Of a DNA stretch of 64,000 bases, positions 48,460 to 60,400 are shown piece after piece (the stretch's first letter is position 1; every line of letters starts with the position of its first letter). Source of the DNA: Triplophysa rosa (Eukaryota; Chordata; Actinopteri; Cypriniformes; Nemacheilidae). The stretch is taken from contig NC_079904.1 of NCBI RefSeq assembly GCF_024868665.1, forward strand, positions 3,673,807 through 3,737,806, in the 5' to 3' direction. The notes below the pieces were generated by a model. The model was not told the DNA's origin. It saw only the letters and a list, made by a program, of their open reading frames with translations, and ran no database searches. The position numbers and the translations under genes are program-made.

Positions 48460-50732
48460 TGTCAGGATCGTGGAGAGGTGCGTGGTGAAGAACCCAAATG
48501 CAGGCAGGCAGTGAAGGGGTTAACAAATGACTTTAATACAAATAACAAGACAAAACAAAAACCCACGATGGGGGAAAATCAACTAAGGATAAATACAAAA
48601 TAAAAACTTCCCACGAGGGGCAAAACGTACAGACAGGATCAAAATAAAACTAAAATCCACAGACAGGGCAAAGCAACAGGAGCACGGGCAAACACAGACA
48701 CTAAACAACCAGGTAAGCACATAAGTACACTTACACAGGACGCAGCAAAACACAATGACCACAACGTATGTAATACACGAGCACAGGACAAAGAAACGAG
48801 GGTATATATAGGGAACACAAACGAGGGATAACGACACAGGGCAGGTGTGGGTAATCAGACATGAGAGGAAAGCAATACAAGAAACGAGAGGGGCGGGGCT
48901 GATGACAAGACATGAGAAAACACATGAGATGTCAAAAAACAACATCTCATGGCTTTCTCACAAATAACCTAAGGCTTTGCCATGGCTCTGCTACAGGACC
49001 AAGAAAAACATGACTAAGGAAGCAGAGCCATGACAGAAGCCCCCCCTTTAATGAGCACCTCCAGGTGCTCACCAAGGGGTAGACGGACAAGACAAGGAAG
49101 ACTGAGACAAAGACAAGACCAGACAAAACATGGAGAACAGAATAAGAGGCAGACAAGACAAAATAACAAAGGGACTAGGGTGAGACAATAAAAACAACAA
49201 ATATGGGAGGGGGGGGGGGCCAAACCAGAGCCCATAGGGGGCAGTCCATGGGGGAGGTGGGGAGAAGTCCCAGTCCCCGGCTGCACTCGAGGGCGCGAGT
49301 CCTGGGGAACTTAGGAGAAGTCCTGGGGGGAACAGTCTTTGACCCTGGAGTTTCCCGGGGCCGGCTGGACAGGCTTGACGCCGGCTGGAAGGCCGGCTGG
49401 ACCAGGGCTGACGCCGGCTGGATCACCGGACTGGACGCGGCTGGATCACCGGACTGGACGCCGGCTGGATCACCGGACCTGGACGCTCGGCTGCACCGGA
49501 CTGGACAGGCCGGCTGGCACCGAACTGGACAACGTGCTGCACCGGACTGGACACCGGACTGGACACCGGCTGCACCGGACTGGACACAAGACTGGACACC
49601 GGGCTGGACGCCGGCTGACCGGCCGGGTAGGAGTCCACGCTGCCGCCGTTGCCTCTTCTTCTTCCGCCTAGCCACCCGGCTGGTGGTCGGGTGATGGAAG
49701 GAGGTATACGGAACGGCTGGCTCCGGCTGGGACTCCTCGGAGGTGGTTCCCCAGGACTCACGTCTCCCCCGCTTGCCACCTAGGCTTACTGGTGGCGAGG
49801 CTGCAGGGGTTGAGGAGAGCGGTGTGGCATGCCTAAAACCCCGATCTGCAGGGTCTGACCCTCCTGTATGCCGGCCAGCGGAGATGGTGGTAGTACGTGT
49901 TAGACCCTGGACTCCGGTCGGTTCATGACGTACCGCCACACGACATCGAAGTCCAGCGGTCTCAACGACCGCATCTCCGCCCGCGACAGGGGGTCCCTGA
50001 GACCGGCGTTAAAAAGCACCGCCACCTCCTCCTCCCCGAAGACATCCTCCTCTGCGGCATCCAGGAACCTATACAGATAGTCCTCGATGTCATCGTTCCC
50101 CTGACGAATGCCGCAGAGGAGGCGAGCCTGTGGGACCGTCTCGTGCCCATGCTGCCTACTGGGTTCGTAGTGGCCTGTGGATTCTGTCACGACGGTGCGT
50201 GGAAGAACCCAAATGCAGGCAGGCAGGTGAAGGGGTTAACAAATGACTTTAATACAAATAACAAGACAAAACAAAAACCCACGATGGGGGAAAATCAACT
50301 AAGGATAAATACAAAATAAAAACTTCCCACGAGGGGGCAAAACGTACAGACAGGATCAAAATAAAACTAAAATCCACAGACAGGGCAAAGCAACAGGAAC
50401 ACGGGCAAACACAGACACTAAACAACCAGGTAAGCACATAAGTACACTTACACAGGACGCAGCAAAACACAATGACCACAACGTATGTAATACACGAGCA
50501 CAGGACAAAGAAACAAGAGGGTATATATAGGGAACACAAACGAGGGATAACGACACAGGGCAGGTGTGGGTAATCAGACATGAGAGGAAAGCAATACAAG
50601 AAACGAGAGGGGCGGGGCTGATGACAAGACATGAGAAAACACATGAGATGTCAAAAAACAACATCTCATGGCTTTCTCACAACAAACATGGGAGGGGGGA
50701 GGGCCAAACCTTCTCCACGCACTGTCGTGACA
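48460..50732 (-). mobile_element. Defective LTR retrotransposon with 5-bp target duplication
   Basis: LTR-like ends 48460-49035 and 50185-50732 are near-identical over about 500 bp. The direct repeat atatg flanks the whole element at 48455-48459 and 50733-50737. A polypurine run (aaagggggggctt on the minus strand) precedes the left LTR. Next to the right LTR, minus-strand frame 49900-50190 reads YLYRFLDAAEED and LFNAGLRDPLS, a gag-like fragment. No protease, reverse transcriptase or integrase is present. The frame following it is Pro/Ser/Gln-rich and overlaps a GC-rich minisatellite. Confidence 0.75.
49373..49620. repeat. GC-rich minisatellite (CCGGACTGGAC-type)
   Basis: Many imperfect copies of 'gccggctggatcaccggact' plus ggac and shorter 'caccggactggac' units. 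It lies in the internal region of the LTR element and generates long Ser/Pro/Gln open frames on both strands, which are not treated as genes. Confidence 0.8.
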
Positions 50733-50779
50733 ATATGTAGCTATAAAAGATGACTATGTAGTGCTATATAAATTTTCTC

Positions 50780-50890
50780 TCTCTATATATTACTGTATAT
50801 ATATTATTATATATATATATATATATATTTTATATATTATAATATAATATATATATATATATTATATCTTTCTATATATATTTGTTATAT
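50780..50890. repeat. AT-rich microsatellite
   Basis: Alternating ta tracts with short interruptions, between the LTR element and a Tc1 remnant. Confidence 0.85.
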
Positions 50891-50891
50891 A

Positions 50892-51725
50892 CACACGGAT
50901 CAGGCATAACATTATGACCACCTTCCTGATACTGTGTTGGACCCCCTTTTGCTGCAAAAACAGCCCCGACCCATTGAGGCACCAAGATGATCCTTTAAGT
51001 CCTGTAAGTTGCAAGGTGGGGCCTCAATGGATCGGACTTGTTTGTTTAGCACGTCCCACAGATGCTCGATTGGATTTAGATCTGAATTTGGAGGCCAAGT
51101 CAAGCCAATTCACTTCAATTTTATTTATATTGCACTTTTCACAATTTTCATTGTTGCAAAGCAGCTTTACCGTAATATGATACATGGTATGATATGATAC
51201 ACTTTTGGCGGTGGACAGGGGTCAGCATGGGCACCCTGACTGGTCTGCGGCAATGCATCCCCATACGCAACAAACTGTGATGCACTGTGTATTCTGACAC
51301 CTTTCTATCAGAACCAGCATTAACTTCTTGAGCAACTTGAGCTACAGTAGCTCGTCTGTTGTATTGGACCACACAAGCCTGCATTCGCTCCCCATGTGCA
51401 TCGGTGAGCCTTGGCCACCCATGACCACTGAACCACTGTCGCCGGTTCACCACCGTTCCTTCCTTGGACCACTTTGGATAGATACTGACCACTGCAGACT
51501 GGGAATATCCACAAGAGCTGCAGTTTTGGAGATTCTCTAACCCAGTCGTCTAGCCATCACAATTTGGCCCTTGTCAAAACATTGTTTTCTGCTTCTAACA
51601 CATACAACTTTAAGGACAAATTTTCACTTGCTGCCTAATATATCCCACCCACTGACAGGTGCCGTGAAGAAGAGACAATCTGTGAATGTTATTCACTTCA
51701 TCGGTCAGTGGTCATAATGTTATGT
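50892..51725 (-). mobile_element. Tc1-like transposon remnant
   Basis: Ends ggcataacattatgaccacc and tggtcataatgttatg are inverted. On the minus strand, 51492-51190 encodes N-terminal transposase text (DRKVSEYTVHHSLLRMGM), and 51103-50912 encodes the C-terminal signature WPPNSDLNPIEHLWDVL. The catalytic middle is missing, replaced by an unrelated repeat at 51108-51190. Non-functional. Confidence 0.8.
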
Positions 51726-51856
51726 CTTTATTATTTATGATTAATTAAAAATAAAATTAAGTGCTAAATAAATTAAAATGAACAATGATCAGAAAAGTAA
51801 TGGTGGTTTCAGAATTGATTGACAAACATTGATTGACAAACCTATATGACCTGGCC

Positions 51857-51962
51857 CATGTCCTTGTTAAGATAATGATTGATAGATGACAGACTGGACT
51901 GTGATGTTTGTTGTACTCACATTCAGAAGCTCTGTGGTCAGTTTGCTTGTTAAAGCTCCAAC
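51857..51962 (+). promoter_or_regulatory. Conserved 5' flank/5' UTR of locus D
   Basis: Contains catgtccttgttaagataat, then gattgatagatgacagac and 'ggtcagtttgcttgttaaag', matching the flanks of loci A and B. Confidence 0.4.
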
Positions 51963-54900
51963 ATGGAAGTTCAAAAAGCAGGTCTTGTATTCTGTCTTTT
52001 CCTCTTCTCAGGTAAGACATTGAAGTTTTCCTCTCTGTTATTCTTTATATTAGTGTAAAAGAAAATAAATGATCAATTTCTATGATTGTTGACGCTCATA
52101 TTGTAGTCTGATGCGATTATTATGATAAATTCTGTTACCTCCAGTTTTCCTAAGGGACTGCACTCAAAGTAAAGTTAAGATGATGGTTTTTAAGGGTTGT
52201 TTTGTGCAAATTCTAAGGGAAATTTTTGTAATGTCCATTTGCCTGGTTTTAATTATGTCCACCCAGTACTGCCTTTATATTTAAGAAATCTTAATGAAGG
52301 TTATAGTTCATGGACATTTTATGACTTCGCAGAGTGATTGTGTTAAAGTGGAAAGATCCCCATCCACCACACACATTCAATGGATTAGAGAAATTATGTC
52401 CTGTCTCTACCTCCAAAAGATTAGGTACTCAAGAGGATCAGGAAAACAGTTCTTCAAGACGTGGCACCCTTTCATTGAATATGTTGACCATTTCAAATAA
52501 CGCCTTATTATTGACTGCTATTGATTGATTTTTTACTTTTATATTTTATCTGATATAATGGAAAGCACAAGCACAACTCTAGGGGTTAGAGGGTTGTTAA
52601 ATGTGATATTATTTCTTATATTTCTTTAATCAATTTAAATATATAAGGATACATATGTTTAGTAAGAAAAACTGAACCATAGAGCAAAAATAATCTCTTT
52701 GCAGCGATGCACTATTCTTTTTAATTTTGAATAATGATTTTGAATAAACAAAAAACTTGATTTTATATAAAATGGACTGAAACTGATATCATGCTAATGT
52801 ACAGTTACAAAGAAGCTAAGATCTATAAAAACATACTTGTTTTAAAATTAAATAAGAAACTGAAGTCATGACCAAGACAAAATGACTGATCCTTGTGTGA
52901 TGGAGGCTGTTTCTGTCACACGCACTTAAATCTGCTTTTGTATAAATCATAAATCATGTTTCGTAACCAAAAATCAAAAGTGCTAACAGACTGACTTTAA
53001 TTCTCATGGTCTTGAGGTTAAAATGGCTACTTAATTTCTAAATGCAATACTGTACTATATATGTACTGTTGAATCAAGGATGTGTATAGTCCAGTAGTGT
53101 AGCCACGAGGGGGATTTTTGATTGCTTAAAGTGGCCGTGCAACGGTGTTTCATGAATTCTGACTTAAATAGTTAAACGTGTTGACAAAGTTAAACGTGTT
53201 GTCTTCTCATGCTTGACATGGTCAACTTGTCAAAAAATGAGTTGGACACATGACGTTAGTATTTCTGTGCTCGATACACTCCCCCAGCATTCGTATAGGT
53301 TTCCGAATGTTTTTTTCGAACATGAAAATCCGTTTTGTAACAACTTTCCTTGGTCTCTTATTGGACAATTCTCCTGGAAAAGCACGCGGCACGCCCACGC
53401 GTCAACCAAGGAGAGCGGGAGAAAGAGCATGCGCACAAGTCACTTTCACTTGCGTGCAGGAGAGAGAGTGAGAGCACTACATTCGCGAAGTTCAGCTGTG
53501 TTTGTTTGTTCACTGCATTTGGGTGATGAATGTTATATAGGTGGTGGATACATCGCTGGATTTGCAGATCATTTGAAACTGATAGATGGAGCGGCGGTCC
53601 CAGCACTAAAAGATGCCGGACATGAACCGCACGCAGTAAGTGAAACTGATGGCAATGGGTGTGCGTTCTTTAGTTCCGCCTACCCCCCACACATCGTATT
53701 TTTTCGGAAATAATCGTACAGCTGTATCCAGGGTTCATATAGGCACCACTTAATGAATATCAAGGACTTTTAAGCACCTTTTCCAGCACCTATTTTTTAT
53801 TTTCAAGACCAGCAGGCAAAACATTGAACACCTGAAATGTATTTTCAACAATCCATGAAAACATTCCAAAGGAACTATACAAATGAAAAAACATTGTAAT
53901 ATAATAAAGAGAATAAACAAAGTTTAAATGACATTTTACTACGGATAAAATGGGAATTTCTTGGGCAACTGGCTGTGGGATTTGACTGTAGAAAGTGACA
54001 GACATTACAATGTTTTAGGTGTGCATTATTTTATTTTTATATACTACATGCATACTGGAAGTGCACATTATGGAGGTTTTAACCAAAAATATAGTTATCA
54101 ATATCATACCTTGTCAGAGGAAATGCCTGAATTAACTGATAGCATTACCACTTTCTGATTGTATGTCAGACTGATTAAAGATCTGAATCATTTTTTTATT
54201 CTTTTGATGGGGTTCTCAGTCCTTCTTGCTTAACAAATAACCATAAATAGATGCAAACTTACCAAAGCAAAACCAAATGGCCTTGAGAGCATAACAGAGA
54301 GCCTACAGAAATACAAAACCAAAACTATATTAAGAAATGTTTGTGGTTGGCACACAACATGACAACTGTACAGCAATTATACAACATGAATACCCCACAA
54401 TCAATTCCTACCAACTGAAATGATGCACAAATAAATACAGAATGTAGCTGCCAAGTCTGGTAATGACTTTTTGTTCAATGTTTAGGCAAACCTAAAGAGC
54501 AATGTTTGCTCATAGTTTTGTTAAAAAATATGTACTGTATTCTTTCATAACTCTCCACTACAGATATTAAAGAGGTACATGCAAAGAAGTTAAAAAGCTG
54601 TACCTCAAAATCTGTCAGTACAGACATGTTCCAATGGCCTGCTGGAGAAATGGAATTTACCAATTTTCTAAAGAAATACAACAAAACAATACATTCTAGA
54701 TTAAATAACAATATGGCCGTTTCAAATCCAAATAAAGACATAATTGATAATATTGCAATAAAAATGTTATGGTTTTAAAGAGAACGTCCCCTTCCTCTTC
54801 ATAATGCATGACACAGTTCAGTTCATGAAATCACATAAGTATTGTTCCATCACTCCTCACTCCTGTAAAAATAATAATTTTGTAGCTAGTTCATTTAAAA

Positions 54901-57423
54901 ATAAATACAGGATAAAACAAGGTGGTTTTCATAAGAACACAGACATTCATTTGTGTTAGTATAAACTCCAAACATGTGCATATTATTAGAGTGAATTCAG
55001 ATGCCATTTTTGGTTTTAATGCATTTACATTACAGGTGTTGTTTTGCTGAAATTTCAATTACCTTTTGCCAGTGTCTTCTGCTAATATGAACCAGCAAGT
55101 TCCTTTGATATATCTGAATTCTAAAGTGTGTGCAAGTCACCCTGATTTGTTGCCGGACACGTAATCTTTTTGGAGGTGGTGGTGGTGCTGCTGGCAATGG
55201 AGGCTGTCCGGATGTTTTTATAGGTTTTAAAAGCTTTAATAATACCATCCCGTCTGATTACTGTTGAAATGCAATAGCAGCAGTGAAAATGTGGTGATGG
55301 TCTGCAGTTTAGACCAGACTTGATGATGGTCAAATCTAAAATGTAAAAAGAATAAATTAGCACAATTGTCTTGTTTACAACAGCAGTGTTTATAGTGCAT
55401 TGCCTAGGAAGAAATGCCTTGTGGTGAAATACCTTGCTCTAAAGCACAACATAAGCTAAAAGAGTCTAGGGTATTTATATAGTTATTCATGAATTTTACA
55501 ATGATTTAAACTAAATGTGTAACGTAATGTACAGTAATGCATAGTGTATAACAACAACAACAACAAGTATTTGAACCCCTGAGATTCCGACTTCTCAAAG
55601 GTTTCGCAACACAAGAAAATGTTATCAATTTGTTTTTATTAAGTATTATAAGAAGAAGGTAGTATAATTAAATCATTCACACATGTACCTTCTTTTTGAA
55701 CTGAATTTTGCATGTGATTAGCTACATGATTTTGGAGCTTTTGTAAATGGTTTACAAGAGGCACAGTGGTATTTTATGCAGCACACTGTGCATCTCTCAA
55801 TAGACAGCAGGGAGCATGTTGCATCTGTGCAGGTTAAACAAACATTTAAATAAACCAATACATAAAAACTATGATTCAAAATACACACACTAACGCTACA
55901 CATGCTAAATGTAGCATTGGGGATGGGATGACGCTTTAACGCTAAAGTTAACCTACTCCCGATTAATATGTCAGGAAGTGAAAAATAATTAGCAATGTCG
56001 AGACAGCAATAGATCTATGGAAAAAATTGATGCATGTCTCAATGTTAGGTTTATCTTTAGTGGACGTTTTTCTTACCATGCGATGCAAATTGTGTAAGTT
56101 CCGATGGCTTGTACACGGAGTAGCTCAAGCTCCGCCCACTAGGTCCCGTGAGGGGGAGCTGGAGCTTTGCTCCACCCCCTTGGCTCTGCAGCGAGTACCA
56201 CTTGTTTTTCAGTCACAACACTGCAACACAGAAACGCCTTTGTCCCGCCCGTACGTTCCACGTAAAACTAGAGGAGGTGACTGTGATTGGTCACTTTTCA
56301 TATCAATCAACCGGCCACTTCTAAATTACGGCAGTTTGTGCGGGAATGTCCTAAACATTAAATAAACCGCAACATTTAAAAAAAAAATTCGGAGTGAAAA
56401 CTGCATCCAAATACTGTTTGTTAATTATAAGCACTTTTAAGCACTTTTCAACAAAACAAGCACATTTTCCAGGTTTTCCAGACCTTAAATTTCTAAAAGC
56501 TAATTTAAGCACTTTAAGCACCTTGTACGAACCCTGTGTATCTGTCTTTTATAAATGTGATCAAACTAAAGACTCTATGCATATTTGAAGGGTGCGATAT
56601 TATTCTGCAAGTACTCAAGATTAACATGAGATATGCAGAAACTGTCTGCGATACGGCCGCTTTAAAATGAAAAATAAGGAATTGTTGATTTGTTACTCTG
56701 GTTGATCAACCAATCAGTGCTCCCCGCTGTTTTCAAAGTTAATGGTTTAATTATGTCGCGTGTTGTGCGCACCATATTCAGCTTTTTTTTATTAATTACA
56801 AACAGATATATAAGCAAGAAGAAAATGAGTAGACTGCTAAAGATAACGACTACACTGCATTTGACATCTTGTAACGTTCGTGTCGAAAGACTTCTCAACA
56901 GAAACTTCTCTCACCCTCGAACACTCCGCGTTGTCATTTAAAAGGTAAGCCGCCGAGCTACTGCGGTTCTTAATCCTGGTCCTCACGACCCCCCTCTGCA
57001 TATTTTGTATGCATCTCTTACCGCTTCAGAGGTTTGTTCAATTCGCCCGTAAGAGCACCGCGAAGTGGACATAAAGGGCATTGAAGTGCACAAAACGTGA
57101 CTACTAACGATACAAATCTGTCACGACCAGAGCGTGGTGGAAGAGAGAACCCAAGCGCAGGCAGGCAGTGAAGGGGTTAACAAATATTTATTTAAAACAA
57201 AACAGAAAATAGAACAAAAACACCCACAATGGGGAAAAAACGAAACTAAGAATTATAACTAAAACAAGAGACTTCCCACGAGGGGGCAAAATGATAACAA
57301 GACAAATAACCAAACTCAAAGACACGACCAAACGTCTTAAATCATAAAAGGCACCAAACTCACAAACACGAACAGGAACAGGAACAGGAACAGGAACACG
57401 GGTAAGCGTAAGCACAAGAACAA

Positions 57424-57461
<38 letters not shown>

Positions 57462-60400
57462 TCCAGAACACCGCAATACACGCACATACATAATACAATC
57501 CACGAGCACAAGACAAAGAAACAAGAGGGTATTTAAAGGGAAGACAAACGAGGGATAACGACATGGGGCAGGTGTGGGACATTAAACACTCGGGAAAGGA
57601 TAACGAGGAAACGAGATGGCGGGAACAGAGACGAGACAAAAGAAAACACATGAGAGGCATAAACATCTCATGGTCTTCCCACATAAAACCCAAGAACTCT
57701 GTCCCGATCCCACCACACGACTAGAATTTCATAAACAAGATGGTGGGACCGTGACACAAATCTACTGATTGCGGTCAAATAACTCTTCAAACTTCCGTAG
57801 TAAGTTTTGTCCGTGTGTGAAGATGCCGCAGGCAGTCGTGTAGTGCAAATTCGTGTTCTGAAGCTAACTTGAGAAGCAAACTTAAGCCGATTTCCTGTGT
57901 GCAGGGGGTTAGATAGCAGCGAACACTGTGCAGAGATGATGTCAATCGGCACACAGTTCATTCATGGAGCGCTCTTCTAAGGAGCTGGTGATTTAAATCA
58001 GGTGTGTTAAACAGAGAGACGCAAAATATGCAAAGCGGGGGTCGCGAGGACCAGATTAAGAACCGCTAGGCTATGTTTATGTTTGCTAAAATGGTTAAAT
58101 TAGCTGTATAATACAGGTGTATTGTTTTAGTTATAGATAGAAACCTATGAATATACACAATGGCTCCGTCAAAAGTACAATTCTGGCTATGCCACTGGTA
58201 TATTCATACATATTCATACATTTTACTTTAAGAAAGGACTCACTCAAGTTGAAATCTACAACTTTACCAATGTAAACACTATAATGATGCTGAAAATGCG
58301 GTTTCCTAGTCCTCAGGCAGCCAGCTCATAGGACTAGGATGTTAGTATGGTTGATGTTCGACAGATCCCAATTAAATGGACCGTCCAGAATCATGCTAAT
58401 GTACAGAACTCAAAAATTACTTCCCTACACGTCATTGTCATGAGAAAACAAGTCAGAAGAAACTATGATCTGATGGTTTTGTGTGATGTCATACTCTTGA
58501 ATCTGCTCTTGAGTAGCTGCAGAAGACTGTATGCACTGCACCGGAGACGACTACAGAGGCAAGATCTCCTTCACTGAGAGTGGATACACCTGCCAACGCT
58601 GGGACTCTCAGACACCACACCAACATAATTACAGTCCCTCAATGTGAGAAATTACAACCAACTAATAGAGCGTTAATGAAATATTGTCCAAGTACACAAA
58701 ATGTGTGTTTTTGTAGTTTACCTGATAGGAACTTGGAGGAGAACTATTGCAGGAACCCTGCTGGTGAGCCCAGACCCTGGTGTTATACCACGGACCCATC
58801 TAAACGCTGGCAGTACTGCTTCATTGCTCGATGCAGTAAGATTCACTCCTGTCAGACTAGAATTACAGCAATCCCAGAGCAAAAATGCAGTTCATCAATT
58901 ATTGGTCATTTACTGTAGCGACTGAACCCCCCACAATTGTACCAGAGCTCACCTGTACAACTGGAGATGGAAGCTCTTACAGGGGAACTGTTTCTGTGAC
59001 CAAATCAGGGAAAACCTGCCAAAGCTGGGCATCTCAAACTCCTCACACGCATGACAGATCTTCAGTGAACTACCCATGCAAGTAAGCGTCAATGAGACTG
59101 GTTGAGGGAGATTGAGGTACTGGTTATTTACTCAGTCTCACATTGTAACTTTATGAATCATCTCATTTCAGAGGTCTTGAAGAGAACTACTGCAGGAACG
59201 CTGATAAGGAGAAAGCACCCTGGTGTTACACCACAGACCCTGAAACCCGCTGGGAATACTGCAGTGTGCCCAGATGTGAAGACCAAACTCAACCTGGTTT
59301 GTACAGTATTGTAGCATTCTGGTTCAAAATCATATGTTTTGTATTTTCACCCGACTTGTGTTTTTATCCTGACTTTAATTCTCAGCGTCTTGAAGTAATA
59401 ATAGCTACTTCATTTCTAAATGCAATACTGTACTATATATGTACTGATAAATCAAGAAATCAAGGCGTATATTCATCCACATTCATTCATTTTACTTTAA
59501 GGAAGGATTCACTCAAGTTGAAATCTACAACTTTAACAATGTTAACACTATAATGATGCTGAATACTCAATATTTATGAGGCAGCCAGCTCATAGGACTA
59601 GGATGTTTGTATGGTTGATGTTCGACAGATCCCAATTAAATGGACCGTCCAGAATCATGCTAATGTACAGAACTCAAAAATTACTTCCCTACACGTCATT
59701 GTCATGAGAAAACAAGTCAGAAGAAACTATGATCTGATGGTTTTGTGTGATGTCATACTCTTGAATCTGCTCTTGAGTAGCTGCAGAAGAATGTATGCAC
59801 TGCACCGGAGACGACTACAGAGGCAAGATCTCCTTCACTGAGAGTGGATACACCTGCCAACGCTGGGACTCTCAGACACCACACCAACATAATTACAGTC
59901 CCTCAATGTGAGAAATTACAACCAACTAATAGAGCGTTAATGAAATATTGTCCAAGTACACAAAATGTGTGTTTTTGTAGTTTACCTGATAGGAACTTGG
60001 AGGAGAACTATTGCAGGAACCCTGCTGGTGAGCCCAGACCCTGGTGTTATACCACGGACCCATCTAAACGCTGGCAGTACTGCTTCATTGCTCGATGCAG
60101 TAAGATTCACTCCTGTCAGACTAGAATTACAGCAATCCCAGAGCAAAAATGCAGTTCATCAATTATTGGTCATTTACTGTAGCGACTGAACCCCCCACAA
60201 TTGTACCAGAGCTCACCTGTACAACTGGAGATGGAAGCTCTTACAGGGGAACTGTTTCTGTGACCAAATCAGGGAAAACCTGCCAAAGCTGGGCATCTCA
60301 AACTCCTCACACGCATGACAGATCTTCAGTGAACTACCCATGCAAGTAAGCGTCAATGAGACTGGTTGAGGGAGATTGAGGTACTGGTTATTTACTCAGT

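Noticed and set aside
49175..49939. 254-codon Pro/Ser/Gln-rich frame and its opposite-strand partners
   Set aside because: Produced by a GC-rich minisatellite inside an LTR element; open on several frames and both strands.
53213..53713. 166-codon open frame
   Set aside because: Same repeat family as 2230-2810 and lies inside a hAT-like element; no known domain.
57188..57693. Open frames with Val/Arg and Phe/Val repeats
   Set aside because: Translation of a hexamer array inside a solo LTR.
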